Notes: a model not told the origin generated them from the sequence alone. 64,000 bases of DNA from Candidatus Contubernalis alkalaceticus (GCF_022558445.1 NZ_CP054699.1:1010001-1074000), one strand, 5' to 3'. Numbered from the stretch's first letter, positions 7,981 to 16,978 are shown. Numbers and translations are program-made.

Positions 7981-9765
7981 ATGTACAAGAAACATATCTT
8001 AATTTGTGCCGGGACAGGCTGTATTTCTTCAGGAGCTAATAAGGTAAGAGACGCACTAGTAGAAGAACTTACCAAGCATAATATGCATGATGAAGTGCGC
8101 ATCGTTATGTCCGGTTGTCATGGTTTTTGCGAGAAAGGCCCCATATTTATTGTGTATCCTGAAGATATTTTTTATAATTCTGTCACGGTAGAGGATGTAC
8201 AAGAGATTGTCAGTGAGCATCTAATCAATGGAAACGTTGTGGAACGTTTGCTTTATAAAGATTTGGATACCGGTGAAGCCATTAAACAGCACCATAATGT
8301 GGGCTTTTATAAATACCAGAAGCGTTACTGCCTCCGTAATTGTGGGGTAATTGACCCCGAAAACATAGATGACTATATCGTCAGGGGCGGATATATTGGA
8401 TTAGCTAAAACCCTTAAGATGGACCGCTTTCAAGTAGTAGAAGAAGTTAAAAAATCAGGTTTAAGGGGCCGTGGCGGCGGAGGTTTCCCCACCGGTTTAA
8501 AATGGGAATTTACTTATAAAGCAGAGGGCGAAAAAAAATACGTAGTCTGCAACGCAGACGAAGGGGATCCTGGTGCCTTTATGGACCGCAGTATTTTAGA
8601 GGGTGACCCTCATGCAGTTATAGAAGGAATGTCGGTTGCTGCCTATGCCGTAGGGGCGGATGAGGCTTATGTCTATGTACGGGCAGAATATCCCTTGGCA
8701 ATTAAACGACTTCGCTCAGCTATAAAACAGGCAGAAGAATATGGAATGTTAGGGGAAAACATATTAGGTTCCGGTTTTAATTTTATATTAAGGATTAAAG
8801 AGGGTGCAGGAGCTTTTGTATGCGGTGAAGAGACTGCCCTGTTGACTTCTATTGAAGGTAACCGCGGAATGCCCCGTCCCCGTCCTCCTTTCCCGGCTCA
8901 AAGCGGATTGTGGGGTAAGCCTACCTGTTTAAACAACGTTGAAACTTTTGCCAATGTTCCTCTAATCATGCGAAGGGGAGCTGACTGGTACTCAAGCATT
9001 GGGACGGAAGGCAGCAAAGGGACCAAAGTATTTGCCCTGACCGGAAAAATAAACAATACCGGCTTGGCTGAAGTTCCCATGGGTATGTCTTTGCGGGATA
9101 TTATTTTCAAGGTGGCCGGAGGAATTCAAAATGATAAAAAGTTTAAAGCAGTTCAAATCGGCGGACCTTCCGGCGGCTGTATCCCTGAAGAAGAGTTGGA
9201 TCTTCCTGTAGACTTTGACTCACTTACGGCGGCAGGTTCTATGATGGGTTCCGGTGGTCTAGTTGTTATGGATGAGACCACCTGTATGGTTGACCTGGCT
9301 AAGTTTTTCCTGGACTTTACTCAGATTGAATCCTGCGGCAAGTGTACCCCCTGTAGGGAAGGTACCAAGAGGATGCTGGAAATATTACAGCGAATTACCG
9401 GTGGGGAAGGTAAAGAAGGAGATATTGAGGCTCTGGAGAGTCTGGCTGTTTCCATTAAAGAAGCTTCTCTCTGCGGCCTGGGACAGACGGCACCAAACCC
9501 GGTTTTAAGTACCCTCCGTTATTTCCGAGATGAATACGAAAAACATATATATGATAGAACCTGCCCAGCGGGTGTATGTACTGCCTTAATATCTTACACT
9601 ATTGACGCAGAACTTTGTAACGGCTGTGGGCGCTGTCGTAAGATTTGTCCGGTGTCAGCCATTACCGGCGGCAAGAAGGAAGTTCATGTAGTTGACAAGG
9701 ATGCTTGTATCCGCTGTGGTCAGTGTATTGAAAAATGTAAGTTTAACGCTATAGTAATTAAATAA
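7981..9765 (+). CDS. NuoF/HndC-like NADH-binding flavoprotein subunit
   Basis: 594 residues in three parts. The N-terminal 100 residues are a thioredoxin-like 2Fe-2S domain (CAGTGC, CHGFCEKGP). The centre is the 51-kDa NADH/FMN domain with GLRGRGGGGFPTGLKW (about residues 160-175), the FMN loop and the 4Fe-4S site SCGKCTPCREG. The C-terminus is a 2x4Fe-4S ferredoxin (CNGCGRCRKICP, CIRCGQCIEKCK). This architecture is that of HydB/HndC subunits of NAD-linked, often electron-bifurcating, hydrogenases, here paired with a formate dehydrogenase. It should pass electrons between FdhA and NAD, possibly also ferredoxin. Confidence 0.92.
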   Translation: MYKKHILICAGTGCISSGANKVRDALVEELTKHNMHDEVRIVMSGCHGFCEKGPIFIVYPEDIFYNSVTVEDVQEIVSEHLINGNVVERLLYKDLDTGEAIKQHHNVGFYKYQKRYCLRNCGVIDPENIDDYIVRGGYIGLAKTLKMDRFQVVEEVKKSGLRGRGGGGFPTGLKWEFTYKAEGEKKYVVCNADEGDPGAFMDRSILEGDPHAVIEGMSVAAYAVGADEAYVYVRAEYPLAIKRLRSAIKQAEEYGMLGENILGSGFNFILRIKEGAGAFVCGEETALLTSIEGNRGMPRPRPPFPAQSGLWGKPTCLNNVETFANVPLIMRRGADWYSSIGTEGSKGTKVFALTGKINNTGLAEVPMGMSLRDIIFKVAGGIQNDKKFKAVQIGGPSGGCIPEEELDLPVDFDSLTAAGSMMGSGGLVVMDETTCMVDLAKFFLDFTQIESCGKCTPCREGTKRMLEILQRITGGEGKEGDIEALESLAVSIKEASLCGLGQTAPNPVLSTLRYFRDEYEKHIYDRTCPAGVCTALISYTIDAELCNGCGRCRKICPVSAITGGKKEVHVVDKDACIRCGQCIEKCKFNAIVIK

Positions 9766-9787
9766 TAGGGAATAGGAGGGAAGAACA

Positions 9788-12469
9788 GTGACAAAAATTA
9801 GTTTAACGATTAATGGTCAGCAGGTACAGGCTGATTCCGGAACGACCATATATGAAGCAGCTAAAAGTGCTGGGATAGACATTCCTATATTTTGTTACGA
9901 TCCCGAACTGACCCGGGTTGGAGCCTGCCGCATTTGCGTAGTTGAAGTTGAAAACGCTCGCAATCTTGTGGCTTCCTGTGCTGCTCCCGTGGGTGAAGGC
10001 ATGGTCATTGAAACAGAGTCTGAAAAGGTAGTGAATACCAGAAAAGAAATATTAAAGCTTATATTGGCCAGTCACCCTAATGACTGTTTAACTTGTGAGA
10101 AAAACGGAAACTGCGCTCTTCAGAATTACTGTTACCGTTACGGCGTTTCTTTTGAAGATGCAGAAAAATATGCAGGGGATAGGAATGAAATAGCTCTGGA
10201 GGATTCCAACCCTTTCTATGTAAGGGACCTGGAAAAGTGTATCCTATGCGGGTTATGCGTCAGGCAGTGCCATGAAATTAACGGTGCTGGAGCTATTGAT
10301 TTTATCAATCGTGGATTTGATACCAAGGTTGGAGCAGAATTTGATGAACCCATGGAAAATTCTGCCTGTGTTTTCTGCGGGATGTGTGTAGACATTTGTC
10401 CGGTAGGAGCGCTTACGCCCAAAATTAACAGGGCTAAAGTAAGATCTTGGGAAGTTGAAAAGGTAAAGACCATCTGTCCTTACTGTGGGACCGGATGTGC
10501 AATAGATCTTCATGTGAAGGACAATGAAGTTGTAGGGGCCAGCGGAAACCGGGAAGGTTTAGCCAACAAAGGCCATGTTTGTGTAAAGGGCCATTTCGGC
10601 TGGGATTTTGTCCACAGCCCGGACAGGTTGACCAAACCCTTGATCAAGAAAGATGGCAAATTTGAAGAAGCCTCCTGGGATGAAGCACTTTCCCTGGTAG
10701 CCGATAAATTTAAAGCCGCTGGAGCAGAGGGTATTGCCGGTTTGAGTTCCGCCCGCTGTACTACTGAAGATAACTACATGTTCCAAAAAGTGCTTAGGAT
10801 GTTGGGAACCAACAATATTGACCACTGTGCCCGTCTCTGACACGCTCCCACCGTGGCCGGTCTGGCCGCAGCTTTCGGGAGTGGTGCGATGACTAACAGT
10901 ATAGAAGAAGTTGAGAATGCCGACTGTCTGTTTATTACTGGTTCTAACACCACCGATGCCCACCCGGTGATTGGGTACCGGGTACGTAAAGCCTTGAGGA
11001 AAGGGGCCAAGCTTATTGTAGCGGAACCTCGCCATATTGAGCTGGCTACTTATGCCGACGTCTTTCTGCAGATTAAGCCTGGGACCAACCTGGCTTTGTT
11101 AAACGGCCTGCTTCATGTAATCATAAAAGAGGACCTGTTTGATAAGGAATTTGTAGCCGAAAGAACCGAAGGTTTTGAAGAAGCCAAGGCTGCCGTAGAG
11201 AAGTTTACTCCCGAATATGTGGCGGAAATTACTGGAGCTAATGCCGAGGATATTGTGAAAGCAGCCCGGATTTACGCTGGAGCTGATACAGCCACTATCC
11301 TTTATACCATGGGAATCACCCAGCATACCTCTGGAACCAAAAATGTAATGGCTATTGCTAACCTGGCCATGGCTACCGGAAATCTGGGTAAAGAAAGCAC
11401 TGGTGTAAACCCCTTAAGAGGTCAGAACAATGTTCAGGGTGCCTGTGATATGGGAGCCCTGCCGGTAGTTTTCACCGGTTACCAGCCGGTAGCAGACAGC
11501 GCCGCTGTTGAAAAATTCAGCAAAGCCTGGGGAGTCAGCTTAAACGATAAGCCCGGCTTAACTGTTACTGAAATATTTAAAGGTGCTGAAGAAGGAACCA
11601 TAAAGGCCTTGTATATCATGGGCGAAAACCCCATGATCAGTGATGCCGATTTAAATCACCTGGCTAAGTCTCTTGAAAAATTAGACTTCCTGGTGGTTCA
11701 GGATATATTCCTTACGGAAACTGCGCAGTGTGCAGACGTGGTTCTGCCCGCCTGCAGCTTTGCTGAGAAGGACGGCACTTTTGTTAATACCGAAAGGCGT
11801 GTTCAGAAGGTGAACAAAGCCGTTGAGCCCGTAGGAGAAAGCAAGGCCGACTGGGAAATCATCATGGCCTTAGGCAGCAAGTTAGGTTTTGATTGGAACT
11901 ACAGCTGTGCCGAGGATGTCTTTAAGGAGATAACCTCTTTAACTCCCAGCTATGCCGGCTTAAGCTATCAGCGCCTGGATAATGGCGGAATTCAGTGGCC
12001 CTGTCCTACGGAAGACCATCCAGGGACTAAGTTCCTGCATCAGGGTAAATTCACCCGGGGCTTAGGTAAATTCCATGGGCTTGATTATGAGCCTCCCGCA
12101 GAATCACCGGATGAGAGCTATCCCTTTATCCTGACCACCGGCAGGAATCTATTCCATTACCATACCGCCTCCATGACCGGCAGGAGCAAGGGCATCAAGG
12201 AATTCAGTTTTGAAGACACCCTGAGGATTAATCCTGAAGATGCCGCAGCCCTGGGAATAGCTGATGGTGACAAAGTAAAGGTTGCCTCTAGAAGGGGCGA
12301 GATAGAAGTAAAAGCTGAGATGACCGATACAGTGGGCAAAGGAGTAGTCTTCATGACTTTCCACTTCAGCGATTCACCGGTAAACAAATTGACCAACTGT
12401 GTAATCGACCCCATAGCAAAGATACCCGAACTGAAGGTCAGTGCTGTGAAGGTGGAAAAGGTAGGCTAA
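9788..12469 (+). CDS. fdhA: NADH-linked formate dehydrogenase alpha subunit, selenoprotein
   Basis: 893 residues when UGA at 10838-10840 is read as selenocysteine (residue 351). The context HCARLU followed by HAPTVAGL is the formate dehydrogenase active site, where homologues have Sec or Cys, and the frame continues intact to 12469. Domains in order: plant-type 2Fe-2S (CRICVVEVE), His/Cys cluster HPNDCLTCEKNGNC, two ferredoxin clusters (CILCGLCVRQC, CVFCGMCVDICP), the molybdopterin Fe4S domain (CPYCGTGCAID), the Mo/W-bisPGD core, and the molydopterin-binding C-terminus. The NuoG-like N-terminus fits docking to the NuoE/NuoF-like partners. GGAGGG precedes the GTG start. It interconverts formate and CO2. 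Confidence 0.93.
10838..10883 (+). promoter_or_regulatory. Bacterial SECIS element of fdhA
   Basis: Directly after the UGA the RNA can form an upper stem GUGGCC/GGCCGC (10853-10869) capped by GGUCU, and a lower pairing of CUCCC with GGGAG (10845-10849 and 10877-10881). A GGU-containing apical loop about 15-20 nt after UGA is what SelB recognises in known bacterial SECIS hairpins. This supports recoding rather than a nonsense mutation. selA, selB, selC and selD are not in the window. Confidence 0.8.
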
Positions 12470-12486
12470 TTTGTAAAATACGTAAA

Positions 12487-12598
12487 GTGAACTGGTTTCA
12501 GCAAGCTTTAAAATCGGGGAATCAGGTGGAGACTTTACTTCACCTGATTATTAAGCCCCACCTGCGCTAACGTTTAGAGGTGGGGGTCTTATACCCTA
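12487..12598 (-). repeat. Three-hairpin intergenic element, copy A (reverse orientation)
   Basis: This 112-bp stretch is the reverse complement, with scattered changes, of 37617-37727. Read on the minus strand it holds three consecutive hairpins: CCCCACCT/AGGTGGGG, ATCAGGTG/CACCTGAT and an imperfect GCTTGCTGAAA stem, and ends in GTTCAC. Compensating substitutions in the stems between copies suggest that structure matters. It lies directly after fdhA and may also help end that transcript. Small subterminal hairpins recall non-autonomous IS200/IS605-type elements; that link is inference. Confidence 0.7.
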
Positions 12599-12650
12599 AA
12601 AAAGAGATAAGTACCATACTATCAATGGCACATTTAAGATTAAAGTTTTA

Positions 12651-12681
12651 CACCGCCATATTCACAAACCATATGGCGGTG
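12651..12681. repeat. Perfect 11-bp stem hairpin
   Basis: CACCGCCATAT and ATATGGCGGTG pair perfectly around nine bases. No T-run follows, so it is not a simple terminator. It precedes a strong ribosome site (CAAGGAGGGTGG) and an ATG at 12718, so it may be the leader structure of a gene that is now broken. Confidence 0.5.
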
Positions 12682-12717
12682 ATGGTTAAAACAATAGATT
12701 CAAGGAGGGTGGAAACA

Positions 12718-12786
12718 ATGGCGTTTTCATCTTCCTTTTTTATTTTGGGGCTGTCAGGGTTGTCAAGGGGACGGTCCTTCCGATAA
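12718..12786 (+). pseudogene. Short reading frame with strong ribosome site, overrun by a REP-like palindrome
   Basis: ATG at 12718 has an excellent AAGGAGGG site 7 bp upstream, yet the frame encodes only 22 residues and its second half is the palindrome at 12751-12851. The simplest reading is a small gene whose body was replaced or interrupted by the REP-like element. It could equally be a chance site. No homology can be stated. Confidence 0.3.
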
Positions 12787-12851
12787 TCCTATTATTTCTA
12801 TTTTTGCCATATCGTGGTTTGTTAGAAGGACCGCCCCTGCCTTGACAGGGT
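12751..12851. repeat. REP-like imperfect palindrome
   Basis: The left arm TTGTCAAGGGGACGGTCCTT is mirrored by AGAAGGACCGCCCCTGCCTTGACA on the right with about 50 bases between. Related arms with the same GGGGACGGT core occur at 16439-16475, 16979-17012, 19921-19945, 48432-48458, 50491-50600 and 62376-62524. Such dispersed palindromes are typical of REP sequences mobilised by REP-associated tyrosine transposases, none of which is encoded here. Confidence 0.7.
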
Positions 12852-12977
12852 GTTAGAATAAGCTGTGTATGATATAATGGTTTTCAAACACGATATTTCT
12901 TAAAAAATTTAAGTTAAAGTAGCTTCTCTGGGAAGTACTTTGTAGACTGACAAAAATAAAAGAAAAGAATTAGGCAG

Positions 12978-13775
12978 GTGAAGGCATTGGACACAAGAAA
13001 AAAAGAAATAGATGTGTTAAAAATTTCGGGGGAAGGAAAGGAAAAGCTTAAAGATTATGTGGTACAGGAGTCTCCCCTGACCATTTTTTTAAACGACCAG
13101 GAGTTTGTGACACTTCTTTGCACACCGGAAAAGCAGGATTATTTGACCCTGGGGTTTTTGCGTTCGGAAGGTTTGATTAAGGGCCGGGAGGATGTTCTAT
13201 CCCTGGAGGTGGATGAAGAGAACGGCACTGTTACTGTAGAAACCCGGGAACCAGGGAAACTTTCAGAAAAGCTCTTCGGGAAGAGGACCATCACCTCTGG
13301 ATGTGGGAAAGGCACTATCTTTTATCATGTGCTGGATTCTCTGACCGAAAGTCCTATTAATACAGAAATTTACTTAAGCCCGGAAGACATTTCCCGTTTA
13401 ATGAAGGATCTTCAGGGGCGGGCAGATCTGTTTAAAACTACTGGAGGTGTACACAGCTCAGCTCTGGGCACCAAAGAGGGAATCCTTTCTTTCTGCGAAG
13501 ATATCGGCAGGCACAATGCGGTGGATAAACTTATTGGTGAGTGCATCGCCAAAGATGTTTCCCTGGAGGATAAGCTGTTAATTACCAGCGGGCGGCTTTC
13601 TTCGGAGATACTTTTAAAAGCCGCCAAAATTGGTATTCCTATTCTCCTTTCCCGGGCGGCTCCGACGGCCCTGAGTGTGGAACTGGGGCAAAAACTGGGA
13701 GTCACTATGGTGGGTTTCATTCGGGGAAAAAGGATGAATGTCTATGCCGGAGAGTGGAGGATTAAGGAAGACTGA
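12978..13775 (+). CDS. fdhD: Formate dehydrogenase accessory sulfurtransferase FdhD
   Basis: 265 residues. FdhD takes sulfur from a cysteine desulfurase and passes it to the bis-MGD cofactor, which formate dehydrogenases need for activity. Family blocks are present: TSGCGKGT with the loop cysteine (around residue 111), TTGGVHSSAL and CEDIGRHNAVDKLIG. The GTG at 12978 follows TTAGGCAG; a TTG nine bases later is also possible. It serves the two formate dehydrogenases on either side. A palindromic terminator follows at 13831. Confidence 0.93.
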   Translation: MKALDTRKKEIDVLKISGEGKEKLKDYVVQESPLTIFLNDQEFVTLLCTPEKQDYLTLGFLRSEGLIKGREDVLSLEVDEENGTVTVETREPGKLSEKLFGKRTITSGCGKGTIFYHVLDSLTESPINTEIYLSPEDISRLMKDLQGRADLFKTTGGVHSSALGTKEGILSFCEDIGRHNAVDKLIGECIAKDVSLEDKLLITSGRLSSEILLKAAKIGIPILLSRAAPTALSVELGQKLGVTMVGFIRGKRMNVYAGEWRIKED

Positions 13776-13830
13776 TTTTTTTCTTTAGGGATTGTTAGCT
13801 TTTTTAAACTATAATTATTAAATGAATTAG

Positions 13831-13854
13831 CCCGGGTATTTACCCGGGTTTTTT
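13831..13854 (+). terminator. Terminator after fdhD
   Basis: CCCGGGTA and TACCCGGG form an 8-bp perfect stem with a two-base spacer, followed by TTTTTT. It separates fdhD from the cadC-cadA unit. Confidence 0.85.
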
Positions 13855-13975
13855 AAATTAATAGAAGGCACTATAGTTTAGGAGTATTTGAATAATTTTT
13901 TTTATAAATTTTAAAAATGAAGCAGGAATTATGCACACTTTGTCAAATATCACATTATAATACTTGTGTAATCAC

Positions 13976-13999
13976 TTGAATGTATTATGTGCCATTCAA
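13976..13999 (+). promoter_or_regulatory. Probable CadC operator
   Basis: TTGAATG (13976-13982) and CATTCAA (13993-13999) form a perfect 7-bp inverted repeat with 10 bases between, just downstream of a TATAAT box at 13955-13960 and 20 bp before the cadC start. CadC/SmtB repressors bind inverted repeats containing TTGAA arms overlapping their own promoters, so autoregulation with metal-induced release is likely. Confidence 0.6.
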
Positions 14000-14020
14000 A
14001 GAATGAAAGGACTGCTGCAG

Positions 14021-14377
14021 ATGGTAGAAAAGGAAGGGGACCGCTGCGATGTATTTTGCAGTGACTTAAAAAAAGTTAATCGGGTCCGGGAAAAAATCGG
14101 CAGTTTCGAGGTTATGGTGGATATATTTAAGGCCCTGGCCGACGGGACTCGTTTTAAAATTATTTATGCTCTTTGGGTGGAGGAGGAACTTTGTGTCTGT
14201 GACCTATCCCTGGTGATTGGCATGCCTGTTGCCGCTGTCTCTTATCACCTCCGGTATTTAAAGAGCTTAAGGTTAGTCAAATACGAAAAAAGGGGAAAAA
14301 TGGTTTTTTATTCCCTGGATGATGATCATGTTCGGGATTTAGTTAAAGTAACCGTGGAACATATAGAACATACTTAG
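14021..14377 (+). CDS. cadC: CadC-type metal-sensing ArsR/SmtB repressor
   Basis: 118 residues from ATG 14021, which has AAAGGA nine bases upstream. The N-terminal CDVFCSDLKKVNRV matches the extended arm of CadC with its metal-binding cysteines, and ELCVCDLS supplies the alpha-3 cysteine pair found in the Cd/Pb/Zn sensors. The winged helix follows (SYHLRYLKSLRLVKYEKRG). An upstream ATG at 14003 and the frame from 13964 are less likely because they run into the operator. It overlaps the ribosome site of cadA and should repress both genes until metal binds. Confidence 0.9.
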   Translation: MVEKEGDRCDVFCSDLKKVNRVREKIGSFEVMVDIFKALADGTRFKIIYALWVEEELCVCDLSLVIGMPVAAVSYHLRYLKSLRLVKYEKRGKMVFYSLDDDHVRDLVKVTVEHIEHT

Positions 14378-14388
14378 GGGTGATGATA

Positions 14389-16428
14389 ATGGGTGAAAAA
14401 AAAAATGCATGCGGCTGTTCCTCCTGCGGTGAAGTTTTCCCTTCGGAGCAAAACAAACAAGAAATCTATAATAAAGAAGAGGGACAGCCTTCATTGTGGC
14501 AAAGAATAAAAACATTACTTTTTGAAGAAAAGCTATTGGCGCTTTTGTCTGGAATTTTGCTCTTATTGGGTTGGCTGTCATCTTACTGGGGAGTATCATC
14601 TGAAGGTCAAAAAGTTTTTTTCTTGGCTGCAGCATTAATTGGTGGTATGAAAATTTATCGAAAAGCAGCTGTATCGCTTTTTAAAGTTAATCTGGACATG
14701 AATGTGTTAGTTACCATTTCTGTAGTCGGAGCTATTTTCATTGATAAGTGGGCAGAAGCGGCCATGGTGGTCTTTCTTTTTGCTGCCGGTGCTGCTCTGG
14801 AATCCTACACTATGGAAAAAAACCGTCGTTCAATTGGGTCTCTGATTGATTTGGCCCCCAGGGAAGGAAGGGTATTCAGGAACGGTGAGGAAATAAAAGT
14901 GCTGGTAGAGGAAATACATACCGGTGATACTGCCTTAATTAAGCCTGGGGAAATGATTACGGTGGATGGTTTTGTGGTGAAAGGTTTTTCTTCGGTTAAC
15001 CAGGCAGCCATTACCGGTGAATCTCATTGGGTGGAAAAACAAACGGGAGATGAGGTGTTTTCCGGAACCATGAACCAGCATGGGTATCTGGAGGTGATGG
15101 TGACCCGGGAAGCCCAGGATACTACCCTGGCCAAAATTATTCACCTGGTAGAGGAGGCCCAGTCCAAAAAAGCTGTTTCTCAGCAGGTGATGGACAGGTT
15201 TGCCGGGGTTTATACTCCCCTGGTTATCTCCTTGGCAGTTGTTATTGCTGTTATTCTTCCCCTGGCATTCCGTTTGGATTTTATAACCTGGTTTTACCGG
15301 GGGCTGACTCTGCTGGTGATATCCTGCCCCTGCGCACTGGTGATTTCCACTCCTGTTTCTATAGTATCGGCCATTGGAAATGCCGCCAAACGGGGGATTC
15401 TTATTAAAGGAGGGGCGCACCTGGAGGAGGCCGGAAGAATATCCGTGGCTGCCTTTGACAAAACCGGCACACTGACAGAGGGTAAGCCGGTACTGAATAA
15501 AATAATTTCCTGTAAGGGTTTTACCCGGGAACAAATTTTGTCCCTGGCGGCTTCTTTGGAATCCAGGTCGGAACATCCCCTGGGGAAAGCTATCACCCGG
15601 GAAGCAAAAAAACTGAAACTAAACTTGAAAGAACCGGAAAAATTTGAAGCTCTGACGGCCATGGGAGTAAAAGGAAAATTAGATGGGGAGCTATTTTTCG
15701 TCGGCAGACCCCTACTGTTTGAAAAAAACGGCGTTAATTTGGCAGAATGGAGTGAGGACATTAAACAGCTGGAGGAAGAGGGACAGACTGTTCTGGTGCT
15801 GGGCACCTGCAGAGAAATATTGGGATTATTGTCCTTGGCCGACCAGATTCGAGGAGAAGCTTACCGAGCCGTTGAAAAGCTGAAAAACATGGGTATTAAA
15901 ACGGTGATGCTGACGGGAGACAACCCGGCCAGTGCCAGAAATATAGCAGAAAAGCTGGGGATTGACCAGTACCATGCTGCTCTTCTCCCCCAGGACAAAG
16001 TAGAGAAGATGAAAGAACTTACCGGAAAATACGGTAAGACTATCATGGTGGGGGATGGGATCAATGATGCCCCGGCTCTGGCTGTGGCATCTGTGGGCAT
16101 TGCCATGGGGGCGGCCGGAAGTGATACCGCCCTGGAAACGGCAGATATTGCTCTGATGTCCGATGACCTTTCCGGTGTCCCGGAAGTAATTCAGTTGAGT
16201 CGGGCAGCAGTCAGCATTATTAAGCAGAACATTGCTTTTTCCCTGCTGATAAAACTGGGTGCCGTCCTGTTGGTTTTTCCCGGGTGGTTGACTTTGTGGA
16301 TGGCAGTCCTGGCAGATGAAGGGGTTCTGCTGTTGGTTTCCTTAAATGGAATGCGTCTCATGGGTTTTGGCAAAAAGAATAAAAATGGCAAAATATCAAA
16401 AACAGCACAGGTTACATGCACCCGCTAA
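14389..16428 (+). CDS. cadA: P1B-type heavy-metal-exporting ATPase (CadA/ZntA type)
   Basis: 679 residues. The membrane CPC metal site lies in ISCPCALV, the phosphorylation site is DKTGTLTEG, and the hinge GDGINDAPALA is intact. CPC with a CadC-type partner points to Cd/Zn/Pb export. There is no full N-terminal HMA domain; instead a short ACGCSSCGE segment near residues 7-15 could bind metal. ATG 14389 is favoured because TAGGGGTG (14375-14382) lies about six bases before it; GTG 14380 and ATG 14383 overlap that site. It begins 11 bp after cadC. Confidence 0.93.
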   Translation: MGEKKNACGCSSCGEVFPSEQNKQEIYNKEEGQPSLWQRIKTLLFEEKLLALLSGILLLLGWLSSYWGVSSEGQKVFFLAAALIGGMKIYRKAAVSLFKVNLDMNVLVTISVVGAIFIDKWAEAAMVVFLFAAGAALESYTMEKNRRSIGSLIDLAPREGRVFRNGEEIKVLVEEIHTGDTALIKPGEMITVDGFVVKGFSSVNQAAITGESHWVEKQTGDEVFSGTMNQHGYLEVMVTREAQDTTLAKIIHLVEEAQSKKAVSQQVMDRFAGVYTPLVISLAVVIAVILPLAFRLDFITWFYRGLTLLVISCPCALVISTPVSIVSAIGNAAKRGILIKGGAHLEEAGRISVAAFDKTGTLTEGKPVLNKIISCKGFTREQILSLAASLESRSEHPLGKAITREAKKLKLNLKEPEKFEALTAMGVKGKLDGELFFVGRPLLFEKNGVNLAEWSEDIKQLEEEGQTVLVLGTCREILGLLSLADQIRGEAYRAVEKLKNMGIKTVMLTGDNPASARNIAEKLGIDQYHAALLPQDKVEKMKELTGKYGKTIMVGDGINDAPALAVASVGIAMGAAGSDTALETADIALMSDDLSGVPEVIQLSRAAVSIIKQNIAFSLLIKLGAVLLVFPGWLTLWMAVLADEGVLLLVSLNGMRLMGFGKKNKNGKISKTAQVTCTR

Positions 16429-16438
16429 TAATCAAGTT

Positions 16439-16475
16439 GTCATGGGGACGGTTCTGCCAATCTTGATAAGTTGTA
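16439..16475. repeat. Degenerate REP-like unit
   Basis: Contains TTGTCATGGGGACGGTTCT followed by ATCTTGATA, a worn version of the GGGGACGGT palindrome found elsewhere in the window. It lies just past the cadA stop codon. Confidence 0.5.
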
Positions 16476-16520
16476 AAAAGAGTAAAAAAGACAAGCTATA
16501 TGTGTTAGTGTACGTGGGCT

Positions 16521-16577
16521 CAGGTGTAGAATCTCTACCTGATTCCCCGATGTCTCAATTTGCTGAAACCAGTTCAC
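16521..16577 (+). repeat. Three-hairpin element, copy C (half copy)
   Basis: Matches the second and third hairpins of copies A and B: CAGGTGTAGA with TCTACCTG, the conserved linker GATTCCCCGATG, and CTCAATTTGCTGAAACCAGTTCAC. The first hairpin is missing. It shows that the right-hand end (GTTCAC) is a fixed boundary in all three copies. Confidence 0.65.
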
Positions 16578-16620
16578 GCAATTTTAGATTGACTAATTAT
16601 TTTAAGGGAGGAATTTTATC

Positions 16621-16944
16621 ATGAGAATGCTCGAAAAATATTTTCCTGAGTTTACAGAAAAGCTGGATGAAATGGATAAGTTGTATGAAGAAAAGAGGTT
16701 AATCGATGAAAAAACGTACCAATTTATATGTTTTGCCCTATCCATTAAGGCACGATCTAAACCTTGTGTATTAAAGCATTTTAAAGGTGCATTGGACGCT
16801 GGATCAACTTTAACAGAGTTAAGTTATATCTTTGCTCTGGTAATGAGGGAAGCAGCGGGTGCCGATGATTGTTGGACCCATGATGTTTTGGTTGATTGGA
16901 AAGAGATTGTAAAGGGTAATTTGAGCTGTGACTGTCCAAAATAA
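16621..16944 (+). CDS. Carboxymuconolactone decarboxylase (AhpD-like) family protein
   Basis: 107 residues, all helical, of the CMD fold. The active-site-like segment is KPCVLKHFKGALDAG with a single Cys and a His four residues later, not the CxxC of AhpD, so a thiol peroxidase role is doubtful. A good AAGGGAGG site precedes the ATG. It stands alone between repeats, after cadA and before the arginine T-box. A second pair of cysteines ends the protein (SCDCPK). Function unknown beyond family. Confidence 0.75.
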   Translation: MRMLEKYFPEFTEKLDEMDKLYEEKRLIDEKTYQFICFALSIKARSKPCVLKHFKGALDAGSTLTELSYIFALVMREAAGADDCWTHDVLVDWKEIVKGNLSCDCPK

Positions 16945-16978
16945 ATTTTTGTATTTATCAATATTAGGTATATAGATG

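Noticed and set aside
10838-10840. UGA taken as a nonsense mutation splitting fdhA into two genes
   Set aside because: The codon is exactly at the Sec/Cys position of formate dehydrogenases, a SECIS-like hairpin follows, and the same arrangement occurs in fdnG.
10559-11035. 158-codon minus-strand frame over the fdhA selenocysteine region
   Set aside because: Antisense to a conserved coding region, with no start signal and no recognisable protein.
12580-12786. 68-codon frame between fdhA and fdhD
   Set aside because: It begins inside the three-hairpin repeat and ends in a REP palindrome, crossing a hairpin; composition is that of repeats. Only its last 22 codons have a ribosome site of their own.
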